16,588 bases of DNA, from the NCBI GenBank assembly GCA_020061995.1, contig JAGUXE010000049.1, forward strand, positions 1 through 16,588, written 5' to 3'. Positions 1 through 7,515 of the stretch are shown here, piece after piece (position 1 is the stretch's first letter; the number at the start of each line of letters is the position of its first letter). The position numbers and the translations under genes were made by a program. The notes under the pieces were generated by a model. It had not been told where the DNA came from. It searched no databases and saw nothing but the letters and a program-made list of their open reading frames with translations. The stretch comes from Ignavibacteriales bacterium (lineage in GTDB: Bacteria > Bacteroidota > Ignavibacteria > Ignavibacteriales > Ignavibacteriaceae).

Positions 1-390
1 AGACTATTAGCGCATGAGCCTAATCTATTCAAAGCAGCAAAAATTATTCGTGAAATGGGTGTAGAAATATTAATAATTAAAAAAGGGGAACACGGAGCTC
101 TACTTTTTACAGAAGATATAATATTCTCTGCTCCGGCTTATCCGTTAGAAATGATTAATGATCCTACCGGTGCTGGGGATTCTTTTGCCGGTGGATTTAC
201 AGGTTATTTGCATAAAACTCAAGACCTAAGTGCTGAAAATATGAAACGTGCTGTTGTTTACGGAAGTACTATGGCTTCTTTCTGCGTTGAACAATTCAGT
301 ACAAAGGGATTGGAAAACATTTCTTATTTGAGAATTCAAGACAGATTTAGAGAATTCCAATCAATAAGCAAATTTGATGAAGAAAACTGA
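1..390 (+). CDS. PfkB/ribokinase-family sugar kinase, C-terminal part (5' end outside window)
   Basis: The reading frame is open from base 1, so the gene starts upstream; 129 residues are visible. PfkB-family kinases transfer phosphate from ATP to a sugar or nucleoside hydroxyl in the cytoplasm. The diagnostic second signature DPTGAGDSFAGGF is present, and its GAGD aspartate (codon at 178) is the family's catalytic base. The preceding segment (LFKAAKIIREMGVEILIIKKGEHGALLF) is the usual beta strand leading to that site. The stop overlaps the mtnA start by 14 bases, so the two are probably co-translated. That neighbour suggests a substrate linked to methylthioribose or 5-deoxyribose metabolism, but this is inferred from context. 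The substrate-binding N-terminal half is missing, so specificity cannot be read. Confidence 0.9.
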   Translation, partial: RLLAHEPNLFKAAKIIREMGVEILIIKKGEHGALLFTEDIIFSAPAYPLEMINDPTGAGDSFAGGFTGYLHKTQDLSAENMKRAVVYGSTMASFCVEQFSTKGLENISYLRIQDRFREFQSISKFDEEN

Positions 391-1390
391 TTACTTCTCT
401 GTTAGATTAATAAATGACGAATTAGTTTTCCTTAATCAAACTCTCATTCCTTTTGAAGAAAATTATATTACTACTTCTTCTTATGAACGAATTGCAGCCG
501 CTATTGAAAGACTTGAAATTCGAGGAGCTCCTGCCATTGGGATCGCAGCGGCTTTTGCACTTGCGCTATCACAAAAAGAATCATTCAACACAACAAATTT
601 TGATGTTGCCTATAACAGACTAATATCGACCCGGCCGACGGCTGTAAATCTTTTCTGGGCATTAAATCGAATAAAGAAAATCTTTGATAACCTCGTTAGC
701 AATTCTGCACCGAATAATGTGATATTTAAATATCTGATAGATGAAGCAAAAGCAATTCATATAGAAGATGAAGAGATGTGTCGGTTAATCGGAATAAATG
801 GAGCTTCACTGTTTACAAAAAGAATGAATGTTTTGACTCATTGCAATACAGGAAAACTTGCTACCGGCGGTGATGGGACAGCATTTAGCGTAATAAAAAC
901 TGCTTTTGAGAGAGATTTAGTTGAATATGTTTATGCAGATGAAACACGCCCACTATTTCAAGGTTCACGATTGACAGCATTTGAATTACAGAAAAATGAA
1001 ATCCCATTTTCTGTTTTACCTGATTCCGCAGCGGCTTCTTTATTTGCAGCGCATAAAATAGATATTGTAATTACAGGTGCCGATAGAATTGCAAGGAATG
1101 GAGATACTGCAAACAAAATTGGTACTTATAATCTTGCTCTCATTGCGCATCATCATAGCGTTCCTTTTTATATAGCTGCTCCTTCTTCAACAATAGATTT
1201 ATCGGTAGATGATTCATCTGGAATCCCTATTGAGCAACGCAGTCGAAATGAAGTACTTGGAATCTTTCCTAATAATGAATTAACTAAGAACATAAATGTT
1301 TACAATCCCTCCTTTGATATAACTCCCTCGAAATTAATTACCGGCATAATAACCGAAAAGTGTATTTACAATTTCCCTTATGCATTTTAA
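377..1390 (+). CDS. mtnA: S-methyl-5-thioribose-1-phosphate isomerase (MtnA)
   Basis: MtnA interconverts 5-methylthioribose 1-phosphate and 5-methylthioribulose 1-phosphate (EC 5.3.1.23) in methionine salvage. The 337-residue protein carries the family landmarks in order: RGAPAIGIAAAFA, THCNTGKLATGG with the proposed catalytic Cys156, DETRPLFQGSRLTAFEL, and TGADRIARNGDTANKIGT with the proposed catalytic Asp236. The fold is shared with eIF2B alpha, but the CNTG and GADRI motifs favour the isomerase. I chose ATG 377; a TTG one codon earlier (374) is also in frame. No clear Shine-Dalgarno is present, and the start lies inside the upstream kinase gene, which suggests translational coupling. The stop is two bases before recO. 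A paralogue acting on 5-deoxyribose 1-phosphate cannot be excluded. Confidence 0.93.
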   Translation: MKKTDYFSVRLINDELVFLNQTLIPFEENYITTSSYERIAAAIERLEIRGAPAIGIAAAFALALSQKESFNTTNFDVAYNRLISTRPTAVNLFWALNRIKKIFDNLVSNSAPNNVIFKYLIDEAKAIHIEDEEMCRLIGINGASLFTKRMNVLTHCNTGKLATGGDGTAFSVIKTAFERDLVEYVYADETRPLFQGSRLTAFELQKNEIPFSVLPDSAAASLFAAHKIDIVITGADRIARNGDTANKIGTYNLALIAHHHSVPFYIAAPSSTIDLSVDDSSGIPIEQRSRNEVLGIFPNNELTKNINVYNPSFDITPSKLITGIITEKCIYNFPYAF

Positions 1391-1392
1391 TT

Positions 1393-2130
1393 ATGAGCAC
1401 GATTGTTAAGACTGAGGCAATAGTCCTTTCAAAGTTAAACTATAGTGATACAAGCAAAATCGCTCATTTTTATACAAAAGATTTTGGAAAAATTTCCGGG
1501 ATACTTAAAGGAGGTAGAGCCAAAAACTCCAAGATTGGTGGAATGGTTGATCCACTGAATGTTCTTGAAATTGTATTTTATCAAAAAGAAAATCGAGAAA
1601 TTCAAATTGTTACTAGTGTTGAGTTAATAGAGTTTCATCCTTTAATTAGAGAAGATTTTGATAAATTGAAATTCAGTTATGCAATAATAGAACTCATTAA
1701 TTTTCTGACGATTGAAAGTGAAGTTAATTTTCGTTTATTCAAAGGGATCAAGAAAATATTACATAACATGAATTTAAATAGTGAAGGTCCTGCAATCCTA
1801 TATTTAAGATTTTTTGTATTTCTTATGCAAGAATCCGGATTTGAACTCCAACTAAATATTTGTACTGAGTGCAATAATGAAATAAAAAGTAATGATGTTA
1901 ATGGTTTCAACTATGAGAAGGGAATCCTCTGTTCTGAGTGTTCTAAGGAGCATCTGATTTCTCTGAAATTAAATAGGGAACTTTTTGACCTATTAATTTG
2001 TCTAAAATCAGGTAAGAAAATATTAACTTATGATGAAAATCTAATCAAGTCGGGAATTAAATTCTCAGAAAATTATTTAAGGCATCATCATCATGAGTAT
2101 AAAGGTTCACAATCATTAAAATTAGAGTAA
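1393..2130 (+). CDS. recO: DNA repair protein RecO
   Basis: RecO is the recombination mediator that, with RecR, displaces SSB and loads RecA on gapped DNA and can anneal single strands. The 245-residue length is typical. The N-terminal OB-fold opens with the standard pattern IVKTEAIVLSKLNYSDTSKI and continues with a basic KGGRAKNSKIGG stretch suited to DNA contact. The helical C-terminal domain carries a zinc-finger-like CxxC pair: Cys157, Cys160, Cys180 and Cys183. The frame is open back to a GTG at 1360, but that would overlap mtnA and add an N-terminus the family lacks; ATG 1393, two bases after the mtnA stop, puts the conserved start in place. A natural four-histidine run lies near the C-terminus. 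It is probably cotranscribed with the kinase and mtnA, a positional rather than functional link. Confidence 0.92.
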   Translation: MSTIVKTEAIVLSKLNYSDTSKIAHFYTKDFGKISGILKGGRAKNSKIGGMVDPLNVLEIVFYQKENREIQIVTSVELIEFHPLIREDFDKLKFSYAIIELINFLTIESEVNFRLFKGIKKILHNMNLNSEGPAILYLRFFVFLMQESGFELQLNICTECNNEIKSNDVNGFNYEKGILCSECSKEHLISLKLNRELFDLLICLKSGKKILTYDENLIKSGIKFSENYLRHHHHEYKGSQSLKLE

Positions 2131-2196
2131 CGTATAGATAGATTGGTACTAATTTAATAAACAAATATTTCCTCAACTATTAGTCCAAAAGGAAAA

Positions 2197-3693
2197 ATGA
2201 TGAAAACAAAAAAAATTCTCGGTGCAGCAGGTTTAATTCTATTAGGTATTATTTTCGGAACGATTTTAGTCTCAGGATTCGGTTGGGTTAGACCCGGCAT
2301 TGCTGATATTAGACTTGGTGCGTCAGCACCTCCGGTAAATTTAAATGCAGATGCAAATTCTTTTAGCCAGGCATTTATTGAAGTTGCTGAAAAAGTCACT
2401 CCCTCGATTGTGCAGATATCAGTTGTTTCCACAGGTGGTGAAAATCCTCATAAGGATCTATTCTTTTTCCCATTTAAAGATTTAGAAATCCCCAGAGAAC
2501 AAATGGGATCGGGAAGCGGGATTATTATAAGTACGGACGGTTATATCTTGACCAATAATCATGTAGTCGAAAAAGCAACAAAAGTTACGGTTGGATTTAA
2601 TGATAAAAGAAAACTTGAAGCTAAAGTTATCGGGACAGATCCTTTAACTGATTTAGCCGTAATTAAAGTAAGTGCGGATAACCTTCCATCGGCTTTTTTG
2701 GGAGATTCTGATAAGTTGAAAGTTGGACAATGGGTAATGGCAATTGGTAATCCTATGTCACTTTCTTCAACCGTAACAGCAGGAATTGTTAGCGCACTCA
2801 ATAGAGGGCAGCTTAACTTAATTCGTGACAGACAAGGTTATGGTGTCGAAAATTTCATACAAACTGATGCAGCGATTAATCCGGGTAATAGTGGCGGAGC
2901 ATTGGTTGATTTATCGGGTGCCGTTATAGGTGTAAACTCAGCTATTGCTACACAAACAGGAACTTACATTGGTTATGGTTTTGCGATTCCAATTAATTTA
3001 GCTAAAGCAGTTGCAAAAGATTTAATTGCAAATGGAAAAGTTAGTAGAGGTTATATAGGTGTACAAATTCGTGAAGTGGATGAAGCTCTTGCCAAATCCT
3101 TAGGACTCGAAGGACCAAGAGGTGTAATAGTTGACGGAATAGTTGAAGATGGGGCTGCAGCAAATGCCGATGTTAAAAGGGGTGATGTAATTCTTCAAGT
3201 TGATGAGAGAATTGTTAATAAACCAAATGAATTGCAAGGATATATTGCTGCCAAAACCTCTGGGACAAAAGTAAAACTCACAATATACCGTGATGGTAAG
3301 GAATTAGAGAGAACTGTTACTCTTAAAGCTAGAGAGGATGATAAATCTTTAGCCGCTGCAGATGAAAAAGTAGATAGAAAGGAAGAGAAAACTACTGCAG
3401 AGACCGCAAATTTTGAGGACTTAGGATTAACTGTTAAAAATCTGTCATCCAAGGAAAAATCAGAATACAAAGTTGAACACGGAATTCTGATTACTAATGT
3501 TAAATCCCTGAGTGCAGCTCAAACACAAGGATTAGGAAAAGATATCTTAATACTAAAGGCTGATCGAAAAGATGTTAAGTCGGTTAAGGATTTCCAGAAT
3601 ATTGTTAAAAGTAAAAAAGGCAGCGCCTTATTGCTTGAGGTTGCCGATAAAGATGGAACGATCAGATTTGTTGGAATTGAAATTCCGGAATAA
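2197..3693 (+). CDS. htrA: HtrA/DegP-family periplasmic serine protease (Do) with two PDZ domains
   Basis: This is a 498-residue trypsin-fold envelope protease of the Deg/HtrA family, which degrades or holds misfolded exported proteins. Residues 1-30 form a lysine-rich start plus a hydrophobic stretch, a signal peptide or membrane anchor. The catalytic triad is intact: His122 (TNNHVVE), Asp152 (DPLTDLAVIKV) and Ser232 (NPGNSGGALVD). PDZ1 starts near residue 285 (RGYIGVQI). A charged linker (about 379-405, rich in Lys, Glu and Asp) leads to PDZ2 (about 406-498). The start ATG 2197 follows an AAAAGG sequence a few bases upstream; a second ATG follows directly. The gene stands apart from recO (66-base gap) and ends before a strong terminator, so it may be its own transcription unit. 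DegP, DegQ and DegS-like roles cannot be told apart by sequence. Confidence 0.95.
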   Translation: MMKTKKILGAAGLILLGIIFGTILVSGFGWVRPGIADIRLGASAPPVNLNADANSFSQAFIEVAEKVTPSIVQISVVSTGGENPHKDLFFFPFKDLEIPREQMGSGSGIIISTDGYILTNNHVVEKATKVTVGFNDKRKLEAKVIGTDPLTDLAVIKVSADNLPSAFLGDSDKLKVGQWVMAIGNPMSLSSTVTAGIVSALNRGQLNLIRDRQGYGVENFIQTDAAINPGNSGGALVDLSGAVIGVNSAIATQTGTYIGYGFAIPINLAKAVAKDLIANGKVSRGYIGVQIREVDEALAKSLGLEGPRGVIVDGIVEDGAAANADVKRGDVILQVDERIVNKPNELQGYIAAKTSGTKVKLTIYRDGKELERTVTLKAREDDKSLAAADEKVDRKEEKTTAETANFEDLGLTVKNLSSKEKSEYKVEHGILITNVKSLSAAQTQGLGKDILILKADRKDVKSVKDFQNIVKSKKGSALLLEVADKDGTIRFVGIEIPE

Positions 3694-3721
3694 TTGATCA
3701 GAATAGTTTCATTAATGATTT

Positions 3722-3792
3722 AGGGCTTTTTTAAATCCATCATTATCTTTATAGAAGGATATAGTTGGGATTTGGAAAAGCCCTTCTTTTTT
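3722..3792 (+). terminator. Long-loop intrinsic terminator after htrA
   Basis: The left arm at 3722-3738 (AGGGCTTTTTTAAATCC) pairs with the right arm at 3768-3784 (GGATTTGGAAAAGCCCT) over 17 positions. Fifteen are Watson-Crick and two are G-U wobbles in RNA. The loop is about 29 bases. A T-rich run (CTTCTTTTTT) follows the right arm, as expected for factor-independent termination on the plus strand. The loop is longer than usual for a terminator. Confidence 0.75.
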
Positions 3793-3799
3793 AATTTTC

Positions 3800-3830
3800 T
3801 TTAAAAGCTTACACAACTTTTTTATCTTTA
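3800..3830 (+). promoter_or_regulatory. Possible Bacteroidota-type promoter for aroC
   Basis: TTTA (3800-3803), 19 bases, then TATCTTTA (3823-3830). Each element differs from the Bacteroidota consensus (TTTG and TAnnTTTG) only by A in place of the final G. It lies just after the htrA terminator and 22 bases before the aroC start, where a promoter is needed. In DNA this AT-rich a near match can arise by chance. Confidence 0.35.
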
Positions 3831-3852
3831 CTAATCATTAAACAGGAATATT

Positions 3853-5061
3853 ATGATACGATTTCTAACAGCAGGGGAATCACATGGTAAAAGTTTGGTT
3901 ACTATTATTGAAGGATTTCCATCCAATTTAAAAATTGAACCGAATGAAATAAATATTCAACTCAAAAGAAGGCAGTCAGGGTATGGGCGAGGTCTTCGCA
4001 TGAAAATTGAAAATGATATTGCCGAGATTTTATCCGGTATTAGATTCAAAAAAACTTTAGGCTCTCCCATAGCTTTAAAGATTGAAAATAAAGACTGGGA
4101 AAATTGGATTGAAAAAATGTCACCCGAATTTGTTAATAAAGTTGAGAAGATAACAATACCACGTCCGGGGCACGCTGATTTAACAGGTACTACCAAATAT
4201 AATTATGATGATATACGAAACTCTATTGAAAGATCCAGTGCCAGAGAAACTGCTGCGCGTGTAGCGGCTTGTACAATAGCAAGAATATTTTTAGCCGAGT
4301 TTGGTATAACAATAGGTAGTTTTGTTGAAAGTATTGGGGGGATTTATTCTAAAAAGCCTTTTTCTCAATATCTTTTTTCAAATGAATTACAAAAAGATTT
4401 TTCCGGAACTTCATTACTTAATGAAGCGGATAAGAGTGATGTTCGAGTATTGGATGTTGAGCATGAAAACAAAATAATTTCTAAAATAAAATATGCAAAG
4501 AAAAAAGGTGATACGCTCGGAGGTACATTTTATACGGTTGCAACAGGGGTTCCACCCGGTTTGGGGAGTTTCATTCAATATGATTTAAGGCTGGATGCAG
4601 ATATTGCATTTAATATAATGTCTATCAACGCAGTTAAAGGAGTTGAAATTGGGACGGGGTTTACATCGGCTGATGTTTTTGGTTCTGTCTCACATGATGA
4701 GATAAGTAAAGATACAAATGGTTATTCCAGAAAGACGAATAGAGCAGGTGGGATTGAAGGGGGTATTTCAACCGGATTACCAATTATTGTTAGAGCAGCA
4801 ATGAAGCCCATCGCAACTTTAATGAGTCCAATTCAAAGTGTTGATCTTAAAAACGGAAAAGCTGTTGATGCAAGAAGAGAAAGAAGTGATTTTGTCGCGG
4901 TTCCTGCTTGTGCTATAATTTCAGAATCAATGCTGGCATGGGTTATTGCAAAACACTTTCTTAATAAGTTTGGCGGTGATTCCATGGAAGAGACAACTGA
5001 TAATTATAACTCATATATGAAGAAAATAAATAACCGAATCAGAAAAAAATTCAGCAGGTGA
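3853..5061 (+). CDS. aroC: Chorismate synthase
   Basis: AroC converts 5-enolpyruvylshikimate 3-phosphate to chorismate (EC 4.2.3.5), the last step of the shikimate pathway, using reduced FMN. The 402-residue protein has the family signatures in order: GESHG at 8-12 with His11; RRQSGYGRG at 39-47; PRPGHADL with His107; the Arg-rich RSSARETAARVAA segment from about residue 127; and ARRERSDFVAVPA from about 340. His11 and His107 correspond to the two histidines known to be essential in the family. The start ATG 3853 follows AGGA at 3844-3847 with good spacing. The extra C-terminal tail after the conserved core (about residues 378-402) is polar and basic. The next gene begins one base after the stop. 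Confidence 0.97.
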   Translation: MIRFLTAGESHGKSLVTIIEGFPSNLKIEPNEINIQLKRRQSGYGRGLRMKIENDIAEILSGIRFKKTLGSPIALKIENKDWENWIEKMSPEFVNKVEKITIPRPGHADLTGTTKYNYDDIRNSIERSSARETAARVAACTIARIFLAEFGITIGSFVESIGGIYSKKPFSQYLFSNELQKDFSGTSLLNEADKSDVRVLDVEHENKIISKIKYAKKKGDTLGGTFYTVATGVPPGLGSFIQYDLRLDADIAFNIMSINAVKGVEIGTGFTSADVFGSVSHDEISKDTNGYSRKTNRAGGIEGGISTGLPIIVRAAMKPIATLMSPIQSVDLKNGKAVDARRERSDFVAVPACAIISESMLAWVIAKHFLNKFGGDSMEETTDNYNSYMKKINNRIRKKFSR

Positions 5062-5062
5062 T

Positions 5063-5704
5063 ATGATTAGAATAAAAAGTTTTGTTGTTAGCCCTTTTAG
5101 CGAAAATACTTATATTGTTTGGGATGATGAAAGTTTAGAAGCCGCATTAATTGATCCCGGAACACTGGAAATATATGAGTTTGATGAAGTTAGAGAATTT
5201 ATCGAATTCAATAAATTAAAGTTAAAATTTCTTATTAACACTCATTGTCATCTCGATCATATCTTCGGAAATAAAAAGTTTAAAGATTTTTATAACCCGA
5301 AGTTTTATGCTCCAGAATTGGACTTACCACTTTTACAAAACGGACACCGACAGAGTTTGCAATACGGAATTACATTTGATGCATCACCACTGCCGGATGA
5401 ATTCATTAGTGAAGAATTAGTACTAACGCTTGGACGTAAAGAAATTAAATTTCTTTTTACCCCTGGGCATACTCCGGGTGAGTATTGTATCTATTTTGAA
5501 GAAGAAAAATTTTGTATAACCGGTGATGTATTATTTCATGAAAGCATAGGGAGAACTGATCTTTGGGGAGGTGATTATGAAACACTTCTCTGTTCCATCA
5601 ATGAGAAATTATTAACTCTTCCTGAGGACACAATAATATATCCCGGACACGGTGATAAAAGTAGCATCAGACACGAAAAGAGGTTTAATCCTTTCTTGAA
5701 ATAG
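5063..5704 (+). CDS. Metallo-beta-lactamase-fold hydrolase (glyoxalase II-like)
   Basis: A 213-residue single-domain metallohydrolase. The binuclear zinc site is complete: THCHLDH gives His61, His63, Asp65 and His66; TPGHTPG gives His136; TGDVLF gives the bridging Asp155; YPGHGD gives His196. The family cleaves thioesters such as S-lactoylglutathione, or related substrates. It lacks the C-terminal glutathione-binding domain of classical GloB, so it resembles the short YcbL-type glyoxalase II-like hydrolases; the true substrate is not shown. AGGTGA at 5056-5061 overlaps the aroC stop, and the start follows by one base, so it is translationally coupled to aroC. No biochemical link between the two is evident. 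A stem-loop overlaps its stop codon. Confidence 0.92.
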   Translation: MIRIKSFVVSPFSENTYIVWDDESLEAALIDPGTLEIYEFDEVREFIEFNKLKLKFLINTHCHLDHIFGNKKFKDFYNPKFYAPELDLPLLQNGHRQSLQYGITFDASPLPDEFISEELVLTLGRKEIKFLFTPGHTPGEYCIYFEEEKFCITGDVLFHESIGRTDLWGGDYETLLCSINEKLLTLPEDTIIYPGHGDKSSIRHEKRFNPFLK

Positions 5705-5721
5705 TTTATTTATATTTCAAG
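5695..5721 (+). repeat. AT-rich inverted repeat over the end of the hydrolase gene
   Basis: CTTGAAATA (5695-5703) and TATTTCAAG (5713-5721) are perfect 9-base inverted arms around a 9-base loop. The left arm covers the last codons and first two stop-codon bases of the hydrolase gene. No T run follows, so it does not fit a standard intrinsic terminator; an mRNA 3'-end stabilising hairpin is possible. Confidence 0.45.
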
Positions 5722-5824
5722 TATGATTGTGTCGTTAATTAGAGACGCCATAAGGTTGTAAGGTGTAGTGAACATGAGACAAATACATTAAAAAAAATAA
5801 ATATTCACATTGGTATCCAATTTG

Positions 5825-5855
5825 TTTGTTATATAAAAGAAAAAAATTAAATTTG
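5825..5855 (+). promoter_or_regulatory. Bacteroidota-type sigma promoter for the gene at 5885
   Basis: TTTG at 5825-5828, a 19-base spacer, then TAAATTTG at 5848-5855. This matches the published Bacteroidota -33/-7 consensus (TTTG, 19-21 bases, TAnnTTTG) at every fixed position. Transcription would start at about 5860, giving a leader of roughly 25 bases. It is the best promoter match in the window. Confidence 0.72.
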
Positions 5856-5872
5856 CACGTCATAAATAATTT

Positions 5873-5878
5873 AAGGAG
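5873..5878 (+). promoter_or_regulatory. Strong Shine-Dalgarno AAGGAG
   Basis: AAGGAG ends six bases before ATG 5885. Most other genes here have a weak or absent Shine-Dalgarno, so this one stands out and fixes the start. Confidence 0.75.
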
Positions 5879-5884
5879 TCATAT

Positions 5885-6967
5885 ATGAAAAAGTGGGCCA
5901 TTTCGTTTCTTAGTTTCTTTTTAATTACATTTTTTATTTCGCAAGCAACTTTAGCTCAGGAGGAGACAAATGAATTAGAAAGTACACTCTCCAAACTATC
6001 ACAAAGTGCTGCAAGTAAATATGTAGCGCCAATTGTTTCAGGTTTCGGTGCTAATCTGAACTCAGGTTGGGTTCATAGAGCACCTTCTTCAAAAATTTTC
6101 GGTATTGATTTTGAACTTGGTTTTGTTTTTATGGGAACAATGATGGGGGATGATGCAAAATCATTCTCAACCAACGGTACTTTCAGATTCACTAAAGCAC
6201 AAGCTCTACAAATGGTTCAAAATGTTAGCTCAAATGCTTCCATTAGAGATGGCCTTGCAAATGAAATAATTAAAAGAGATTTTAATGTGGGGATTACAGG
6301 ACCTACAATCGTTGGCTCTGAAACTGAATTTGTTGGTGTAGACTTTAGTGGAGAAACAATTTCTTATGGTGGTCAAAGCTATAATATACCAGCTCAAAGA
6401 GTTGAAACACCTGTATCTGGTTATTTAAAAGATTTGAGTGTACTGCCATTGTTTGCTCCTCAGTTTACCATTGGTACAGTATATGGTACTTCAGCTTCTT
6501 TCCGATTCTTACCATCAATTGAAATTGGGGATCTTGGAAAATTCAGTTACTTCGGATTCGGTTTACAACATAATCCAAGTATGTTTATCCCGGTTCCTAT
6601 ACCGCTTGATGTTTCAGTTGCTTTCTTTACGCAATCATTAAAAGTTGGTGATATTTTTGATGCATCTGCAACAACTTTTGGTGTTTATGCCAGTAAGCAA
6701 TTCGGACCCGGAATGTTGAGCGTTACCCCTTATGCAGGTTTAGCATTTGAATCGTCATCTATTAAAATTAAATATAACCAGATAATAAGTGATCCTACAA
6801 ATCCTTCACAAGAGTTAAAATTACCAGTTGATTTTGAACTCGAAGGTGAGAATTCAGCACGTTTCGTTTTAGGTGCATCTTTTAAATTGGCCTTGGTAAG
6901 TATCAATGTTGATTACAGCATGGCTAAATACAATTCATTTAGTGCTGGTTTAGGTATCGCTTTCTAG
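5885..6967 (+). CDS. Secreted, probably outer-membrane beta-barrel protein (DUF6588-like)
   Basis: A 360-residue exported protein of unknown function. Residues 1-24 are a clear Sec signal peptide (MKKW, hydrophobic core, cleavage probably ATLA|QEE). After it comes a segment, FGANLNSGWVHRAPSSKIFGIDFELGF, that I recognise as typical of DUF6588 proteins of Bacteroidota and Ignavibacteria; this is from memory, not a search. The rest alternates polar and hydrophobic residues with many glycines and aromatics, and ends in GLGIAF with a terminal phenylalanine, as outer-membrane barrels do. A strong promoter and Shine-Dalgarno lie upstream and an efficient terminator follows directly, so it is a monocistronic, probably abundant protein. 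Transport versus structural role cannot be decided. Confidence 0.85.
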   Translation: MKKWAISFLSFFLITFFISQATLAQEETNELESTLSKLSQSAASKYVAPIVSGFGANLNSGWVHRAPSSKIFGIDFELGFVFMGTMMGDDAKSFSTNGTFRFTKAQALQMVQNVSSNASIRDGLANEIIKRDFNVGITGPTIVGSETEFVGVDFSGETISYGGQSYNIPAQRVETPVSGYLKDLSVLPLFAPQFTIGTVYGTSASFRFLPSIEIGDLGKFSYFGFGLQHNPSMFIPVPIPLDVSVAFFTQSLKVGDIFDASATTFGVYASKQFGPGMLSVTPYAGLAFESSSIKIKYNQIISDPTNPSQELKLPVDFELEGENSARFVLGASFKLALVSINVDYSMAKYNSFSAGLGIAF

Positions 6968-6988
6968 AATAATTAACTATTCGTTTTT

Positions 6989-7020
6989 AAAAGGCTGCCG
7001 CGATTGGCAGCCTTTTTTTT
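6989..7020 (+). terminator. Rho-independent terminator
   Basis: AAAAGGCTGCC (6989-6999) pairs perfectly with GGCAGCCTTTT (7006-7016) around the 6-base loop GCGATT, followed by an unbroken T run to 7020. It is a textbook terminator 22 bases after the stop of the outer-membrane protein gene. Confidence 0.93.
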
Positions 7021-7067
7021 GTAATGCAATCAATCCACGGCATCAAACTTATTATTAAATTATTTTA

Positions 7068-7075
7068 TATTTTTG
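7068..7075 (+). promoter_or_regulatory. Possible -7 element for the PH/aminotransferase/radical SAM run
   Basis: TATTTTTG matches TAnnTTTG exactly and lies between the upstream terminator and the next gene. No convincing -33 TTTG is found at the right distance. Transcription would start near 7081, leaving a leader of only 10-20 bases. Confidence 0.4.
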
Positions 7076-7100
7076 CAATCATTAATAATCGGTGAATCAA

Positions 7101-7475
7101 ATGATTGATTTTAAAAACGCATCTCACATTAAACTTAAACCAATACCTTTTGAAGAGGTGAATGAGTTTACCTATAAAATGTTACTTGATGATGAAACTA
7201 TTGAAGCCGCATTTCATACAATAAGAGATCAGTTAATCTTTACAAATAAAAGAATTATCTCGATCGATATTCAAGGTTTGACAGGTAAAAAGATTGATTT
7301 CACTTCGATCCCATATAGTCGAATTCAAACCTTTTCAGTTGAAACTGTTGGTATGATAGATGTCGATTGTGAATTGCAAATTTGTGTAGCTTCAATGGGT
7401 TGTATTAAGTTTTATTTTGAGAGTGGTTTCGACATTGTAAGTTTTAATAAACTTGTTAGTAAGTATATTTTGTGA
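7101..7475 (+). CDS. Small bacterial PH-domain protein
   Basis: A 124-residue protein with no signal peptide or membrane segment. The pattern DETIEAAFHTIRDQLIFTNKRIISIDIQG, then alternating beta strands and a C-terminal helix (FDIVSFNKLVSKYIL), is what I expect of the bacterial pleckstrin-homology family (PF08000 type). Its function is generally unknown; such domains have been reported to assemble into rings, but nothing here shows a partner. ATG 7101 is taken as the start; GTG 7092, three codons upstream, is also in frame. It opens a run with the aminotransferase and radical SAM genes (40-base gap to the next start), so it may be cotranscribed with them. A functional link is not shown. Confidence 0.78.
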   Translation: MIDFKNASHIKLKPIPFEEVNEFTYKMLLDDETIEAAFHTIRDQLIFTNKRIISIDIQGLTGKKIDFTSIPYSRIQTFSVETVGMIDVDCELQICVASMGCIKFYFESGFDIVSFNKLVSKYIL

Positions 7476-7515
7476 AGAATTCATTTCCATTCTTCGAATA
7501 CTTCCTGATTTACAA

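Larger units (their letters stand above)
5705..5884. other. 180-base intergenic region before the outer-membrane protein gene
   Basis: Apart from the inverted repeat at its left edge and the promoter and Shine-Dalgarno at its right end, I see only a short imperfect tandem 8-mer (AAGGTTGT then AAGGTGTA at 5752-5767). No RNA gene or coding frame of useful length is evident. Confidence 0.5.

Noticed and set aside
2088..2096. Histidine run in RecO as an engineered tag
   Set aside because: Only four histidines, inside the natural C-terminal sequence rather than at an end; no vector sequence around it.
2154..2432. Minus-strand open frame over the start of the htrA gene
   Set aside because: Antisense shadow of the HtrA signal-peptide and protease region; no recognisable protein features.
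6438..6641. Plus-strand 67-codon frame inside the outer-membrane protein gene
   Set aside because: Out-of-frame shadow of a gene with clear start signals; no ribosome-binding site.
7453..7515. N-terminal extension of the aminotransferase from TTG 7453
   Set aside because: It would overlap the PH-domain gene and add residues not found in the family; ATG 7516 gives the standard N-terminus.
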